NCBI GenBank assembly: GCA_036365515.1
Contig: CM070877.1
Coordinates: 87,162,022 to 87,226,021, forward strand
DNA: 64,000 bases
Direction: 5' to 3'
From: Torymus aiolomorphi
Lineage: Eukaryota > Arthropoda > Insecta > Hymenoptera > Torymidae
Below are positions 40,750-52,298 of the stretch, in pieces. Under the pieces are notes generated by a model that was not told where the DNA came from, ran no database searches, and saw only the letters and a program-made list of their open reading frames with translations. The translations under genes were made by a program, and so were the position numbers. Every line of letters starts with the position of its first letter. Positions within the stretch are counted from its first letter, which is position 1.

Positions 40750-40984
40750 GTTTGTTTAAAAGAAAAGATAAATCAATTGAAGGGGGGTAGCAGTAAGTTT
40801 GTCATGAAAGACAGCTAAATCGCAGTATAGCACAATATAGTATAGATATTGAACGGTTTTCCAAAAAACCAATACTTCAACGCTACACATCACTCGAATA
40901 TAAGCGCTACGTGCTGCATAATTACTTACGGGTATCTAAATGCAATTACTAGCCCTCTAGCGGTTGTTAAATAATTAATGAATG

Positions 40985-41378
40985 AATGAATAAATGCCGC
41001 CGATGCTGCAGTGACGCACGCCGCGCGCGGCCGCTGGCCGAGCGCCTTGTATTTCTTGAATAATATCTCGAAAAAATCAAAAAACCCCTATGTAGAAAAA
41101 GGCTATATCCATGTAAAATTTCCTCCTCTTTCGATCTAGCAGGTAAAAAAAAATATTAAAAATATAGTTTTTGAGATATAACACGTTTCATGTTTTTTTG
41201 AGGTTAGAATTGAAAAATTTTGAGAAACTAATAGCACCATCGGAAAGCTGAGGAAAAAATACATCGAAATCACTTGGGGATTATTTTTTTTAGATATCTT
41301 AGCCCTTCAAACACAAGCTGAAAACAGCATGATTTCGCGCTCGCGCGCCGCGCCTGGAGAGCTGACGTGAAACGCCTC
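40985..41378. repeat. Right terminal inverted repeat of the long-TIR element
   Basis: Complement of 38465-38860. Transposase ATG at 40749 lies about 240 bp inside, leaving room for a promoter. Confidence 0.9.
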
Positions 41379-41382
41379 ATAT

Positions 41383-41884
41383 GTATATAAAGTATTATTA
41401 ACTATAATTACTACCAGTTTAACTGTATGAAAAAGAGTGAAAATAATTTATTCATAATAAAAGATACAACATATCTTTGCCGACATTTAATTTTCCTTCT
41501 GTTACCTCTGAATTCCTAAAATTCAAGAGATAGCATCATAATTTTAGCCCTGGTATTGCTGTAGTCAGCCCTCAAATTGCAGCGGATCAAGAAATCTCAC
41601 GCACAAATAAATTCATTGATTCTCTAATATTAAAATAACTATTTTACGGATAAATGGGAATAGGGTTTATAGATTCAGAGTTAATTGGATTATGAGTATT
41701 AAATTTATAGATTTAAGGTCTATGGGCTTAGTGTTCAAGGGTTTATGGGCATTGATCTGGGATTAGGCTATATTATAGGGTGAATTATTGGTTTAGAGTT
41801 TATAAATTGAGTTTATTTATTATGGGTTCAGGGTGTATGAGTTAAGGGTTCATGGGTATAGGAATTATATGTTTAAGGTACATA
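41383..41884. repeat. Transib sequence with GGGTTTATGGGTTTAGG-like repeats
   Basis: Transib's own sequence between two nested insertions. From about 41645 the repeats run in the right-arm orientation and continue at 48486 beyond the CMC-type element. 41383-41640 is AT-rich without a visible feature. Confidence 0.7.
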
Positions 41885-42265
41885 CACTGAAAAAAAGTCC
41901 AGTGTTTTAGCGGAAGAGTCTGGCAGTAACTGCAGAGGTCGCCCTGGCAGGCGAAGAAACGCCAAATCAGCTTGTCGAAGCCTGGCAGTTTTAGCGAGGG
42001 AATGAAAAGCAACTTCGGCGGTGCGAATTTTAGCAGCATTTGCCTAACAGTTTAGCAGTAACTGCTGAGCTCTTTGGCAATTGTTACAATAGCACGTTAT
42101 AAAATTATTTCTTTTTAATTTATTTGTTGTAATCATTCTCTATTTTAAAAAATCTTTTGTAATTTTTAAAAAATGTATAGGAATGATTTATGATACAGTA
42201 AAAAATAATTATATATTTTAGGAACATTTCTCAAATATTTATTAAAAAACAATTTAAATTCGCAA

Positions 42266-44392
42266 TTACAAAATATATTTTGACGCAATAAAAAAAGATT
42301 TATTAATATTTACTAATAAAACTGGATGTATATCTGGCAAATCATCTACTTTTTTTAATGTACATCTACTATGGGGTTGGACATTATAAGCATAATAGTG
42401 TTCATTAAAACAAACGTATTCAAATGGTTGCATTAACAAATATAAATCATTATTTTTTACAATTATTTTTATAATTTTTTCAAAGCAAGGTTTTTCTCCC
42501 ATTTTTGTCACGAATACCATACCAGTAATGTATTTTATTCCATTGAAATTAGCTTCGTTAGTATAAAAAATCTCTTCATTTTGACTTTTCGGAAAATATA
42601 TTTTTTTTTAATGCTCATCAATATCTTCCGTTTTTTCATAATGTACATCCTTATGTATGGTTTTTTTAAAATTCGTGTATGCTAATTTTAATTGACTTCG
42701 AATCGTTAAAGTTTTTAATAAATTCTTATTGCAGGCGGTAGTAACTGCCGTTAATTTCAGTTCTCGATGCTTAGATTCGTATCTCATGCACCAATAGTGC
42801 ACCAAAGGCCCATTTTTCTTTAAAATACGTACAAAATGTGTCATATTATGAAATTTATATTTTAGATCGCCGTACAGTTTTTTGTACAAATATAAAAAAT
42901 CTGTAACTAAATATTCCAATCGGTTTACATGACCTTTGACTACGCGTGGAGAAGTTACAATGGCTATAATTTTTCTCAATAAAATATACAGCTGCCATAC
43001 TTTATTTTCTTCTGTCTCTTTAATTTTGTCACCAATAAGCAATCCCAAATATCTACAAAAACACATCATTTCAGCCGCTGACATTTTTAACTTTTTTTTA
43101 ACCTGTATTTGTTCTTTTGTGATTTCTGGAATTTTATTAGAATAGTCTATCTCGTATTCAAAAGTTTGTATTCTTGAATTTAAAAATTGTAACGAAAATA
43201 ATTTTTGTTTGTAAATCAAATCGCTGAGAATATTAACTACTGTATAATTCGCTGTTCCCTCAAAAATATCGTGCATAATATCTAATGTCGCATTATCAAT
43301 CACGTGAAATCCTTTAACCTGATTGAAAATACAAGGCTCAGTTATTCCTGTTTGAGATTGATCCTTTTCCATACAGTCTTTTTCATAGGATTCTATGCTT
43401 CTTACGGCCTCTTGATTTTCAGTACATAGAGTACGTATTTCATCGATATTACTTGAGCAAATCCGGCAAGGCTTTCCTGATCCAAAACTATTTACAAATC
43501 CTAGTATCTCATTTAATCCTTTGTTGTCCCCAAGGATCAAGCATAACTGGAAATAGATTTTATATTTCCCTTCTTCGGTATTAATAATGAGTCCTTCATT
43601 TCGTAAAACATTTAACTCCTGAATCAATTTTTTAAATACTTGACGGTTCCCATACTCTTTACGATCACTGCCATAGAAAAGAGTATTTAATAAAATACTA
43701 CTTAATTGAGTGTTGATCTGTTGTGGGAACGAAGGTATGGATACATACACTGCTCCTAAGGTGTTTTTGCCAGCATGCGAACCAAGTGCGTTTCCCGCCT
43801 CGAACTCATCTTGATTAATAAATAGTGGAATGACGTACTTATCTTTAAATTCTTCGCAACGTTGATATTTGTTTTTCCAAAGATCACCTTGGACAAAATT
43901 CATAAAAATATTTTTTTCATGTTCACATTCTTTTTTATATTGTTTAAGAATATTAAATACTCCAGGTATTTCCAATAGAACTTTTAAGCTCCATTTTAAA
44001 GGAATATATGCAGCAGTGATTGTTTTTTGTACTGGAACAATCTCATTTTCAACAACTGATTCTACAAATGTGGTACCTATATCAAACTCTTCTGGTAGAA
44101 TCATAAGACCTCTCTTTTGATATAAATTAAATCGTCGATGTTCTGCAGTGAATTGATCAAGAATCACTTGAGAGCTCTCAATAATTCTATTAAAATTCCG
44201 GAACGTATCACTATCTTGACCACATAGAGTAATAATGTTTTGTTGAAGGTATATCGTGTATGTTTTATTTACGAATTTCATTAAATTATCTATAAATGAT
44301 TGAACGACATTCCGTGGTATAACTGAATTGTTATATAACGATAATGTCAGATCAATCATTTCAGATTCCAGATCAATAACGTGAACAGACAT
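42266..44392 (-). CDS. CMC-type transposase, one frame break in an A run
   Basis: From ATG 44392 the frame runs 594 codons, then stops next to an A9 run (about 42600-42609); the next frame continues 42595-42266 as YFPKSQNEEIFYTNEANF ... and completes the protein at about 705 residues. Key sites: INQDEFEAGNALGSH (residues 192-206, probable first catalytic D), LILGDNKGLNEILGF (285-299, second D), CRIC (309-312, the C(2)C motif of the CMC superfamily), TLDIMHDIFEGT (369-380) and MRYESKHRELK (near 545). The single homopolymer slip could be sequence error or a real recent lesion. Together with the CACTG termini this supports CMC assignment; the exact family is not named. Confidence 0.78.
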
Positions 44393-44506
44393 ATTGAACT
44401 TTTAAGTGATATTTTAGAAAAGTAAATTACAAAATTACAAAATGTTTATACAACATAAGTTACTTAATAAATAAATATTTTTACTTGAACTAATGACTAC
44501 TATACA

Positions 44507-47500
44507 TTAATTTGCAGTGTTATTGTGGCTCTTAATTAACAAAAGATTGATTTCATCAATAAATTTCGTAATGGATATATATTTTTTTTGTTTTGAAAGT
44601 TCAATTTTGTAGAAAAATTTTTGAAAAAAAACCCAAACGTGCCGACACTCGGGAGAAAAATTTACATGAAGGGCATAAAATGCCTTAAAACAATAATCCA
44701 CGGCTTCGATTATTTTATTTGACTCTATTTTAAAATTAGTATCATTTATAATAACGTAAACTTTAATTGAAGAATTATCTGAATCTAAGCCGTCTTCAGT
44801 AACGTTGCCTACAACCGCTATGTAAGGACCAATTTTATTGTTATTGGCCGCGCAACCTTCATTTCTTTTAACTTTAAAGGCCTTCAGTTCTTCATGCGTC
44901 TGAAAATAAAAAAAATAAATATTAAATAAAAGATACTTAAGACTTAACTCGAAAATAATAGCAGATTTTAAAAATATCTAAAAACAGTCATACTAAAAAA
45001 CTAAATCAAATTCTAGTCAGATACAATTCTAGTCAAACTCATAAATTCTCATCAAATTCCAGTCTAACTCTTATAAATACTAAAAATTCTAGTCAGATTC
45101 GAAGAAAATTCTAGTCAAACTCTCATTAAATACTAGTCAAATTCTAAGAAAATTCTAGTCAAACTCTCATAATATTCTAATCGCATTTTAATTAAATTGT
45201 TTATTAAAACACATATAAACATACCTGGACAATTAACAAAAATGAATTCAGTACGTCTTCCGGAAGGTTTCCAAAACACAGCTCAGTATCTTTCCTTTTT
45301 TTAATTAAAACTCCAAATAATCGTGGTAATAAGATTAATGCCAAGACCTGATCTTTTCCTAAAATTACAAAAATCAATTTAGTGATTTCGAATAAAATTA
45401 ATAAAATGCATATTTATACCTTCTTTAACGAGTATATCATCTGTTTTTGATAATTTATTTTTAGAGCGTGAATAATCTATGATGGATGGGGCCACTTCAT
45501 TCCAACATTTTTCTAAATTGACATTAACATTAGGATAAATTGCATGAAAGTCATTTGACAACTGAAAATATTAACATCACTTAGTAATTTAACAAAAAAC
45601 AATTTTAAATATAAGAATTAACGGGTAAAAACTTACAAGAATGTGACCAATATCTGAATTTAAGCATTTGTATAAAAAGAAATATGTTCTAACATTTTTG
45701 CATGGTTCTCTGATAGTAAATGTAGTGTTCCATTTGGCTATAACTTCTTCGTTAGGTTTATCGTTGACTTTTAACCATCCAATATTAGCTTCTTCTACAA
45801 TTACTTCTACACATAAATCACGAAGATATAAAATATTATGTAAAAATACCACATCTTATTAACCAATAATATTTTTGGATAAATAATTTAATTTAAGTTC
45901 ACAGAATAGACATTTAAGAAATTAAAAAATAACATTATCGACGAATAATATTAAATTAATATAAATAGTAGTTTAATTTTTACACACCTCCACCTTGAGA
46001 TACCGGTTCATCTTGGGATATAACACCATAGCCCAACAGTTTTTGTCGTAGACGGGTGTACTTTTCATATAAAATTCCACCAGGACCAGTCGCTTGATGT
46101 CCACTAGTAGCTTTCTGATATGGGAAATAAAACAATGTTGAATGATCTTCAGTAGTTTTTTGTGGATGCGGGAAAGTCGTTGCACATTCACGTGCGAGTT
46201 CTTCAAAGCGTTCTTTCTTTACTCTAAAAAGTTGAGTTCAATAGTAGAATAAATACGTAAAAATATTTACAGCTTTCTCTGTAAATAAAAATTAGATTTG
46301 TATGCTATGGCATCATACACACACACACACACATATACACACACGCACGCACGCACGCACACACGCACACGCGTTTCCTTTCACTCCCATGCATACCGTG
46401 TCGCGGTATGAAAAAAGCCTACGTTACATGTAAGTTGGGCACGGAGGAAAGGTATAGTATGGAGTAAAAAGCGAAGAACTGTACAATTAAAATAGAAAAA
46501 AAAAAAAATATGCCTTTTCCCAGATAAAGAAAAGTGAATCCGCACAATATACTTCGATTTTTCTACCCATTAAACTTACAAATTTGCTTTATTTGTACCG
46601 TGTGATTATACATAGGTAAACATATAAAAGCAAATTACAATTCTTAGAGCCTAGAGGAATAATAATTTACATATGTATTTCACGTAAATATAAATAGACC
46701 TTTACAAACTCAATAGTACCATCATACATGCCAATTTTCTTACCTATAATATCCCGTTGATTCAAATTCATGTTCAATCACCAAATCACTCAATAATCTC
46801 GTGTCAAGATAATTTTTTTGGTTAAAAGCATGTTCAATTAATTGGCCCCTCACAGTGATTTTTAAAAGTTGTGGAACTGATTTATTCATTACAGCTAATT
46901 ATTTGAATAAAATAAATTTTAATTTATTTTACAAAATATTGAATTTACAAAATATATTCAAATGAGAGTACCTTAAAATTAATGTTACAAATATATTTTT
47001 GCAAATAATAAATTTATTAAAGAGAAAAATATTGTTTAAAAGATATTAAAGGTACTCTCCATTTTTAAATCATATCATGAAAACTTAAGTACATATTTCA
47101 AGGATATTTAAATCTTCTACTAATTCCATTGTTTCATCCAAAGCAAGTGGAGTAGGCGTGTCAAGCATAACAGAAGATGTAGATGAAAGGTTGGAGTTTA
47201 ATGAGGATTGGGAAATTCCACACACAGGAGTCAAACCCTTTTTCCATTCTTCAAACCTTTTTACAAACTTTTTCTCATACCCATACAATTCTGAATTTTC
47301 AAACAATTTTTTCAACAAATCGTTATCAATCTCATGAAAAATCTCTTCATCCACTCCGGCTTCTGTAAAATAATTTTTCACTAATTTCCAATTCACAAAA
47401 ATATTCTAATTTATTAATAAATATCGTCAAACAAGTATTCATAAAAACTTATCAACAAAAACTTTTCAACATCTACAAAACAACTATTACATTTCATAAT

Positions 47501-48211
47501 AATGTTAAAGGTTTCGAATACCAAACTTCTGGGGTACATGTAACTCTATACACTTAGTTTAATACGAACAACACATTGTGTATGAAAATGTAATTTCATT
47601 GCTACGTATAAGTAACAAGCAGTATTATAAATTCTGCAATACCTAAATCCTTCGAATAACTCATTTCATAAAAATGTTATTTCATTATGGATACATAGTA
47701 AGAAGTAAGAATAATAAGTAAGTCAGAAACAATGTAAAACTTATCTTCGATACTTATATTCACCAAACAACTGATTCTGTAAAAATATCATTTTATGGTT
47801 AAATATAACTCAGAACTACTGCTAAATAACTAATTTAATTACATTTTTACAGAATGAATTATTTGTAGAAAATAAGAATTGAAAATAAGTGATATGGTTT
47901 CTTAGTTGTACGTAACCATGAAATTACATGATAGTGTTTGGTAGCTGTATATAGGCATAAAACTACACTTTTAAATGATTTTAAATTTTGAAAATATGAA
48001 ATATATTTTCAAAAAGTTCTACAACACAATATGGAAGATAAATGGCAATGGTTAAAAATACAATGCATACACAGTTACATGCAGCTTCTAGAGGTTATGT
48101 AAATTGACTTTATTAATCATAACATTAAACATAATAATACGTACTTTGAAATCTCTCGATTAAATTGTCCAGTTTCCAAGCGCTGAGTAAATTTTGTACA
48201 TATTCATCCAT
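44507..48211 (-). CDS. SAM-domain accessory gene of the CMC-type element, 8 exons
   Basis: Exons (minus): 48145-48211, 47093-47362, 46744-46894, 45988-46223, 45637-45854, 45420-45561, 45225-45358, 44507-44899. All introns are GT...AG, phases agree at every joint, and the joined frame is 536 codons with no stop. Exons 1-2 form a SAM-like helical bundle: DEYVQNLLSAWKLDNLIERF then AGVDEEIFHEIDNDLLKKLF and FVKRFEEWK. Exon 4 has ECATTFPHPQ and GGILYEKYTRLRQKL; exon 5 WLKVNDKPNEEVIAKWNTTF. Function unknown; a partner of the transposase or a DNA/RNA-binding accessory factor is plausible by position only. Two genes in tandem with 114 bp between them may share a transcript. Confidence 0.82.
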
Positions 48212-48485
48212 GGCTTATTGTATATAATTCTATCTAAAAGTTTCTGCGATGAATTCGCAATCGATCACTGACAGACACTGATGGGGAACTGCGTTGATTA
48301 CCGAACTCTCTCTGTTATTATTGCATAGTGCTGCTCCGCTAAAACTGACAGGGACGGACAAAACAAATTTGACGGAAGTGTTCCATAGAAACAGCGGAAT
48401 ACTACAGCCGTTTCAGCTAAGAGTGACATCTGCAATTTCAACGACTGGGACTTCCGTAGGAACATCGGACTTTTTTTTTTCAGTG

Positions 48486-49904
48486 TGGATTTAGAGCTCA
48501 GGGTATATGGTTGAAGGGTATACGGGTTTAAAAAATATGGATTTAGGGCACATGGGTTTAGGCTTCATGAGTTTAGATCTTATGGGTTTGGTGTCTGTGG
48601 GTTCATGGGTATAGGTATAAAAAAGTATATGTTTAGGGTACATGGGTATATGAGTATATCTGTATAGTGTTTATGGAGTTAAAGTCTATAGGTTAAGTTT
48701 ATGGAGTCATGGGATAAATGTTCAGTTTTTATGGGTTTATAAGTTGAGGTTTTATGGGTCTAGTGTTTATCGATTTTCGGCTCGGGGTATATGGATTTCG
48801 GGCTTGAGGTTTAGGAATTATATGTTTTGGGGTAGATGAGTTTAGGGTACATGGATGTATGGGTTTAGGTATTAGGAAGTATATGTTTAGGATACATGGG
48901 TTTAAGGTATATGGTTGTATGTGTAGTGTTCATGGGGTTAAAGTTTACAGGTTTAGGTTTCATTGGTCTAGGGTTCAGGGTTCACCGGTTTATGGGTTTT
49001 GGATATATGTGATTATGAATTTTATGTTTTGGGGTACGTGGCGTGGGTATAGGGTATATGGGGGTATAGGTTAAGGGTGTATAGGTTTAGGGTTCATTAG
49101 TCTCAAGTTGATGGGTCTAGGGATTATACATTAAAGGGTACATGGGTCAAAGGTTTTAAGTTGTGTTTTTTTGGCTTTAGGATTTATGGGCTTAGGTTTT
49201 ATAGGTTTATTAATAACCTTCAAAAAAGAAGAGAAAGGTTTTTTTCGTCACTTTATTGTTTTTATAACCTATTTTCGGGGTCTTTTTGTTTTACTAGCAT
49301 ATTTTTTTAAGTTATGAGTTTAGGATTTAGAATTAATGGTTTTTAGGGTTTGTGGGTTTATTAATAGGCTGCAAGTAAGAAAAAAGTTTTTACCTCACTT
49401 TTTTTTGTTTGACCTATTCCTAGGGTTTAAGCTTATGGGTTTATAATTTATGGGCTTATGGATTAAGGCTATAGGGGATTATTAATTATCTGCAAGTAAA
49501 AACCAATTTTTAGGATTTAGGGTTATGGGTTTATGAGTTTAGGATTTATGTATTTAGGGTTAATGAGTTGAGGATTTATGGGTTGAGGATTTATGAGTTT
49601 AGAGGCTATAGGTTTATTAATAAGCTGCAAGTAACAAGAAAAATGTCTTTTTCTCCCTTTTTGGTTTTTCTAACCTATTTTTAGGGTTTATGGGATATGG
49701 GTTAAGGATTTATAGGTTTAGAGTTTATGGATTTAGGATTTATGGATTTATTAGTAAGCTCAAAGTAAGAAGTAAAAGCTTCTTTCTCCCTTTTTCGTTT
49801 TCTTAACCTATTTTTAGTGTTTAGGGTTATGCGTTTATGGTTTATGGGTTTAGGATTTATGGACTTATGGTTTATGGGTTTAGTGTTTATGGGTTTAGTT
49901 TTTA
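48486..49904. repeat. Transib right subterminal array, GGGTTTATGGGTTTAGG-like
   Basis: About 1.4 kb of degenerate repeats, the mirror image of 32792-34515. From 49200 on, blocks of about 120-150 bp recur with CTGCAAGTAAGAAGAAAA...TTTTTCTAACCTATTTTTAGGG (near 49250, 49370, 49490, 49625, 49755, 49920), giving a higher-order repeat. Confidence 0.85.
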
Positions 49905-50118
49905 TGGGTTTATTTATATTCTGCAAGTAAGAAGAAAAAGTTTTTTCTCCCTTCTTTGTTTTTTTAACCTATTTCTGGAAGTTGTATCACTTTTTTCGCA
50001 GTGTATAGTGAAAGTAAAATCCATCACGAAGTATTTAAAAAAAAATTCGTAAAGATTGGTTAAAAACTGAGCCACTTCTCGAATTTTGAAAAAGAAGTCT
50101 TTCAGATTTGCCACTGTG
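49905..50118 (-). repeat. Transib right terminal inverted repeat
   Basis: Complement begins CACAGTGGCAAATCTGAAAG and matches 17107-17320. Target duplication CGCCG follows at 50119-50123. Confidence 0.9.
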
Positions 50119-50247
50119 CGCCGCCAGCGCAGCAGCAACGCAACACCGACTGCAGTCCTGCGCCCGGCCAGTGCCGCAGAAAAGAGAGAAGGGAGAGAGA
50201 GCGAGTGAGGCCGCCAGCGAAGCGGCAAGACGCCACGAGGCCCGACG
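50119..50247 (+). repeat. Gypsy 3' LTR, second segment
   Basis: Continues the LTR from the 17106 break (CGCCAGCGCAGCAGCAACGC, compare 9411-9430 in the 5' LTR) up to CCCGACG, where the next CACAGTG element begins. Confidence 0.9.
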
Positions 50248-51272
50248 CACAGTGAGGCCGCGAGCAAAAGAAAGCGCCGAAATTCGCGCTTGCCTCGAAA
50301 AATGCATAAAAAAAAAGTTTGAGGCACAAAAGTATTCGTTGTAACCTATATTTTAATAAACCGTTTCCCCCGGTATGATCGTAATCGATATATATGTATA
50401 TCAGGCGTATATTGAGCACACATACAGTAACCGTATTAAAATGACATTTTCGTGCAAAGCTTTTGATTACTCGATGTATCTACCATAATAACAATATATT
50501 TAACACACACACGCACATATATATCATTAGATTATTATTAGACATACATATGAGTTATATCGGTTCGTGTATGTGTGTATATATGCATATATATAAATAT
50601 TATCTTATATCTTAAAAATGAATAAAATTAAAAAAATGGATTTTGTGGTATGCGACACATACACGTATACATACACACACGGACAAACACGCGCATACAC
50701 ACACACACACAACTATATATTACTTATTATTGATATAATATAATATGCATTATTTGTATTATACCACAGCTACATGTTCAATATTTAATAAATGGTGGAT
50801 TTCATAATAAGTAATATATCTGTGGTGCCAAGGAAGATGGGAATTAATCCACTCTTTATGAAAATCGAGTTAAAGCCATTTTTCTTTTTTTTGAGGTTTA
50901 ATACACCATATTTTAAAGTTTTTATGTGGTAAAAAGTTCATTATGCTGTAGTTACAACGTAATTGAAAAAGGACAACTATAGCAGTTGCATTTAAGCTTT
51001 ATCATTTAAATCGCCATATCTCTAAAACTTTTCCAAGTGATTTGTTCCCTTCTTCCTTAGCACCACAGATATATTTGTGTGTGTGTGTGTGCGTGTGTGT
51101 GTACGCGCGTGTTTGTCCTTGTGTGTATGTATACGTGTATGTGTCGCATACCACAAAATCCATTTTTTTAATTTTGTTCATTTTTAAGATATAAGATAAT
51201 ATTTATATATATGCATATATACACACATACACGAACCGATATAACTCATATGTATGTCTAATAATAATCAAA

Positions 51273-51315
<43 letters not shown>

Positions 51316-51583
51316 TATATGTGTGTTAAATATATTTTTATTATGGTAGATACATCGAGTAATGAAAAGCTTTGCACGAAAATGTCATTTTAATGCGGTT
51401 ACTGTATATATGCTCAATATATGCCTGATATACATATACATATCGATTACGATCATACCAGGGGAAACGGTTTAATAAAATATAGGTTACAACGAATACT
51501 TTAGTGCCTCAAACTTTTTTTGTTATGCATTTTTCGAGGCAAGCGCGAATTTCGGCGCTTTTTTTGCTCGTGGCCCCACTGTG
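50248..51583. mobile_element. Foldback element with CACAGTG ends, Transib-like
   Basis: 1,336 bp made mostly of two inverted arms of about 600 bp (50248-50850, 50975-51583). Ends CACAGTGAGGCC / CACAGTGGGGCC. Flanks CGACG (50243-50247) and TGACG (51584-51588) look like a 5-bp duplication with one change. It splits the Gypsy LTR cleanly (compare 9525-9545). The arms contain CA and TA tracts and a shared CTGTGGTGCCAAGGAAGA / CTGTGGTGCTAAGGAAGA near the centre. No gene. Confidence 0.85.
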
Positions 51584-52298
51584 TGACGCCTCGCCCAGCA
51601 GCGAACGAGAGAGAGAGACAGAGGCGAACAGCGGGAGCGAGCTGGCCAGCTCAGAAGTAAATGTTGCGCTTTTGTATCTACCGCGTAGGTTTCTGCGTGC
51701 GAGCGGCTTCGCGAGTGTGGTGTTTCGCGGCTACCTTTTGTGGGGTCTCGCGACGCGGTGACGCCGGATGTGCGACCGGCCGGCTCCGCGTAAGTCCCGG
51801 CCTGTGCGCGTAATTCTGTAGAAATTGTTCGGGCTTCGCGCTTAGCGCGAAATCCCTTGCCTTTAATAAACTTGTCTTTTTCGTTGTTTTAATCTTGTAG
51901 TCACGCGTTATTTATTTTGCGAGTAACCGTTCCCTGTCTCCCCGAATACCGTCCTCTACCTTTTCAGCAGCAGCAGCTAGTCGGAGGCATCACCTCCGAG
52001 AGGAGCATCGTCAACGGGGAAAGAGTAAGTTAAAGTCGCTCAGGTTACCCTGAGCGGCGTTGTATGGGAACACCGGCGAGGGTAGGTAAGGCTAGTCATA
52101 GCTAGCCGCCGGTGATTCGTGCGCCGAAGTTAGCAGTAGCGGCACAGCGTAGCGCCGGTTGTAGTAGAAAGCGGCCTAAGCTTTCTACAATAGAAGCCGG
52201 GCGCGCTTGTTCGGAACCTGTGCCGGCGCGCTTCTGCCGGCCTACGGGTCCTCCTACAACGGCGAGCTTCCCCCTGGCGTGGTAGACGCCCATATATT
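51584..52298 (+). repeat. Gypsy 3' LTR, third segment
   Basis: Matches 9532-10455 of the 5' LTR, with a short GA stretch instead of the long tract and a deletion near 51735. Ends at CCCATATATT; the final ~57 bp of the LTR are missing. Confidence 0.88.

Larger units (their letters stand above)
38465..41378 (-). mobile_element. Long-TIR DNA transposon, unclassified DDE type
   Basis: 2,914 bp. Arms of about 390 bp (38465-38860 and 40985-41378) match at most positions, beginning GAGGCGTTTCACG and running to a GC-rich inner block (GGCGTGCGTCACTGCAG). ATAT lies outside both ends (38461-38464, 41379-41382), either a 4-bp duplication or part of a palindromic terminus. One gene on minus. A relative of the gene occurs broken at 3660-5251, and a non-coding element with the same ATAT flanks at 58719-60308. 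Confidence 0.88.
41885..48485 (-). mobile_element. CMC-type (CACTA-like) transposon with two genes
   Basis: 6,601 bp. Ends CACTGAAAAAAAGTCC (41885) and its near complement (48485, with a longer A run) are inverted; CACTG is the terminus typical of animal CMC elements. Subterminal TTTTAGCGG/TTTTAGCAG motifs recur near both ends (41905, 41990, 42030; and inverted near 48340). No clear target duplication. Both genes read on minus: a spliced SAM-domain gene first, then the transposase 114 bp downstream. It splits the Transib's right subterminal array. Confidence 0.82.

Noticed and set aside
36358..48211. RAG1/RAG2-like convergent gene pair (Transib transposase facing the SAM gene)
   Set aside because: The convergent layout is suggestive, but the minus-strand genes lie between inverted CACTG ends of a separate CMC-type element, and no kelch-like repeats are present.
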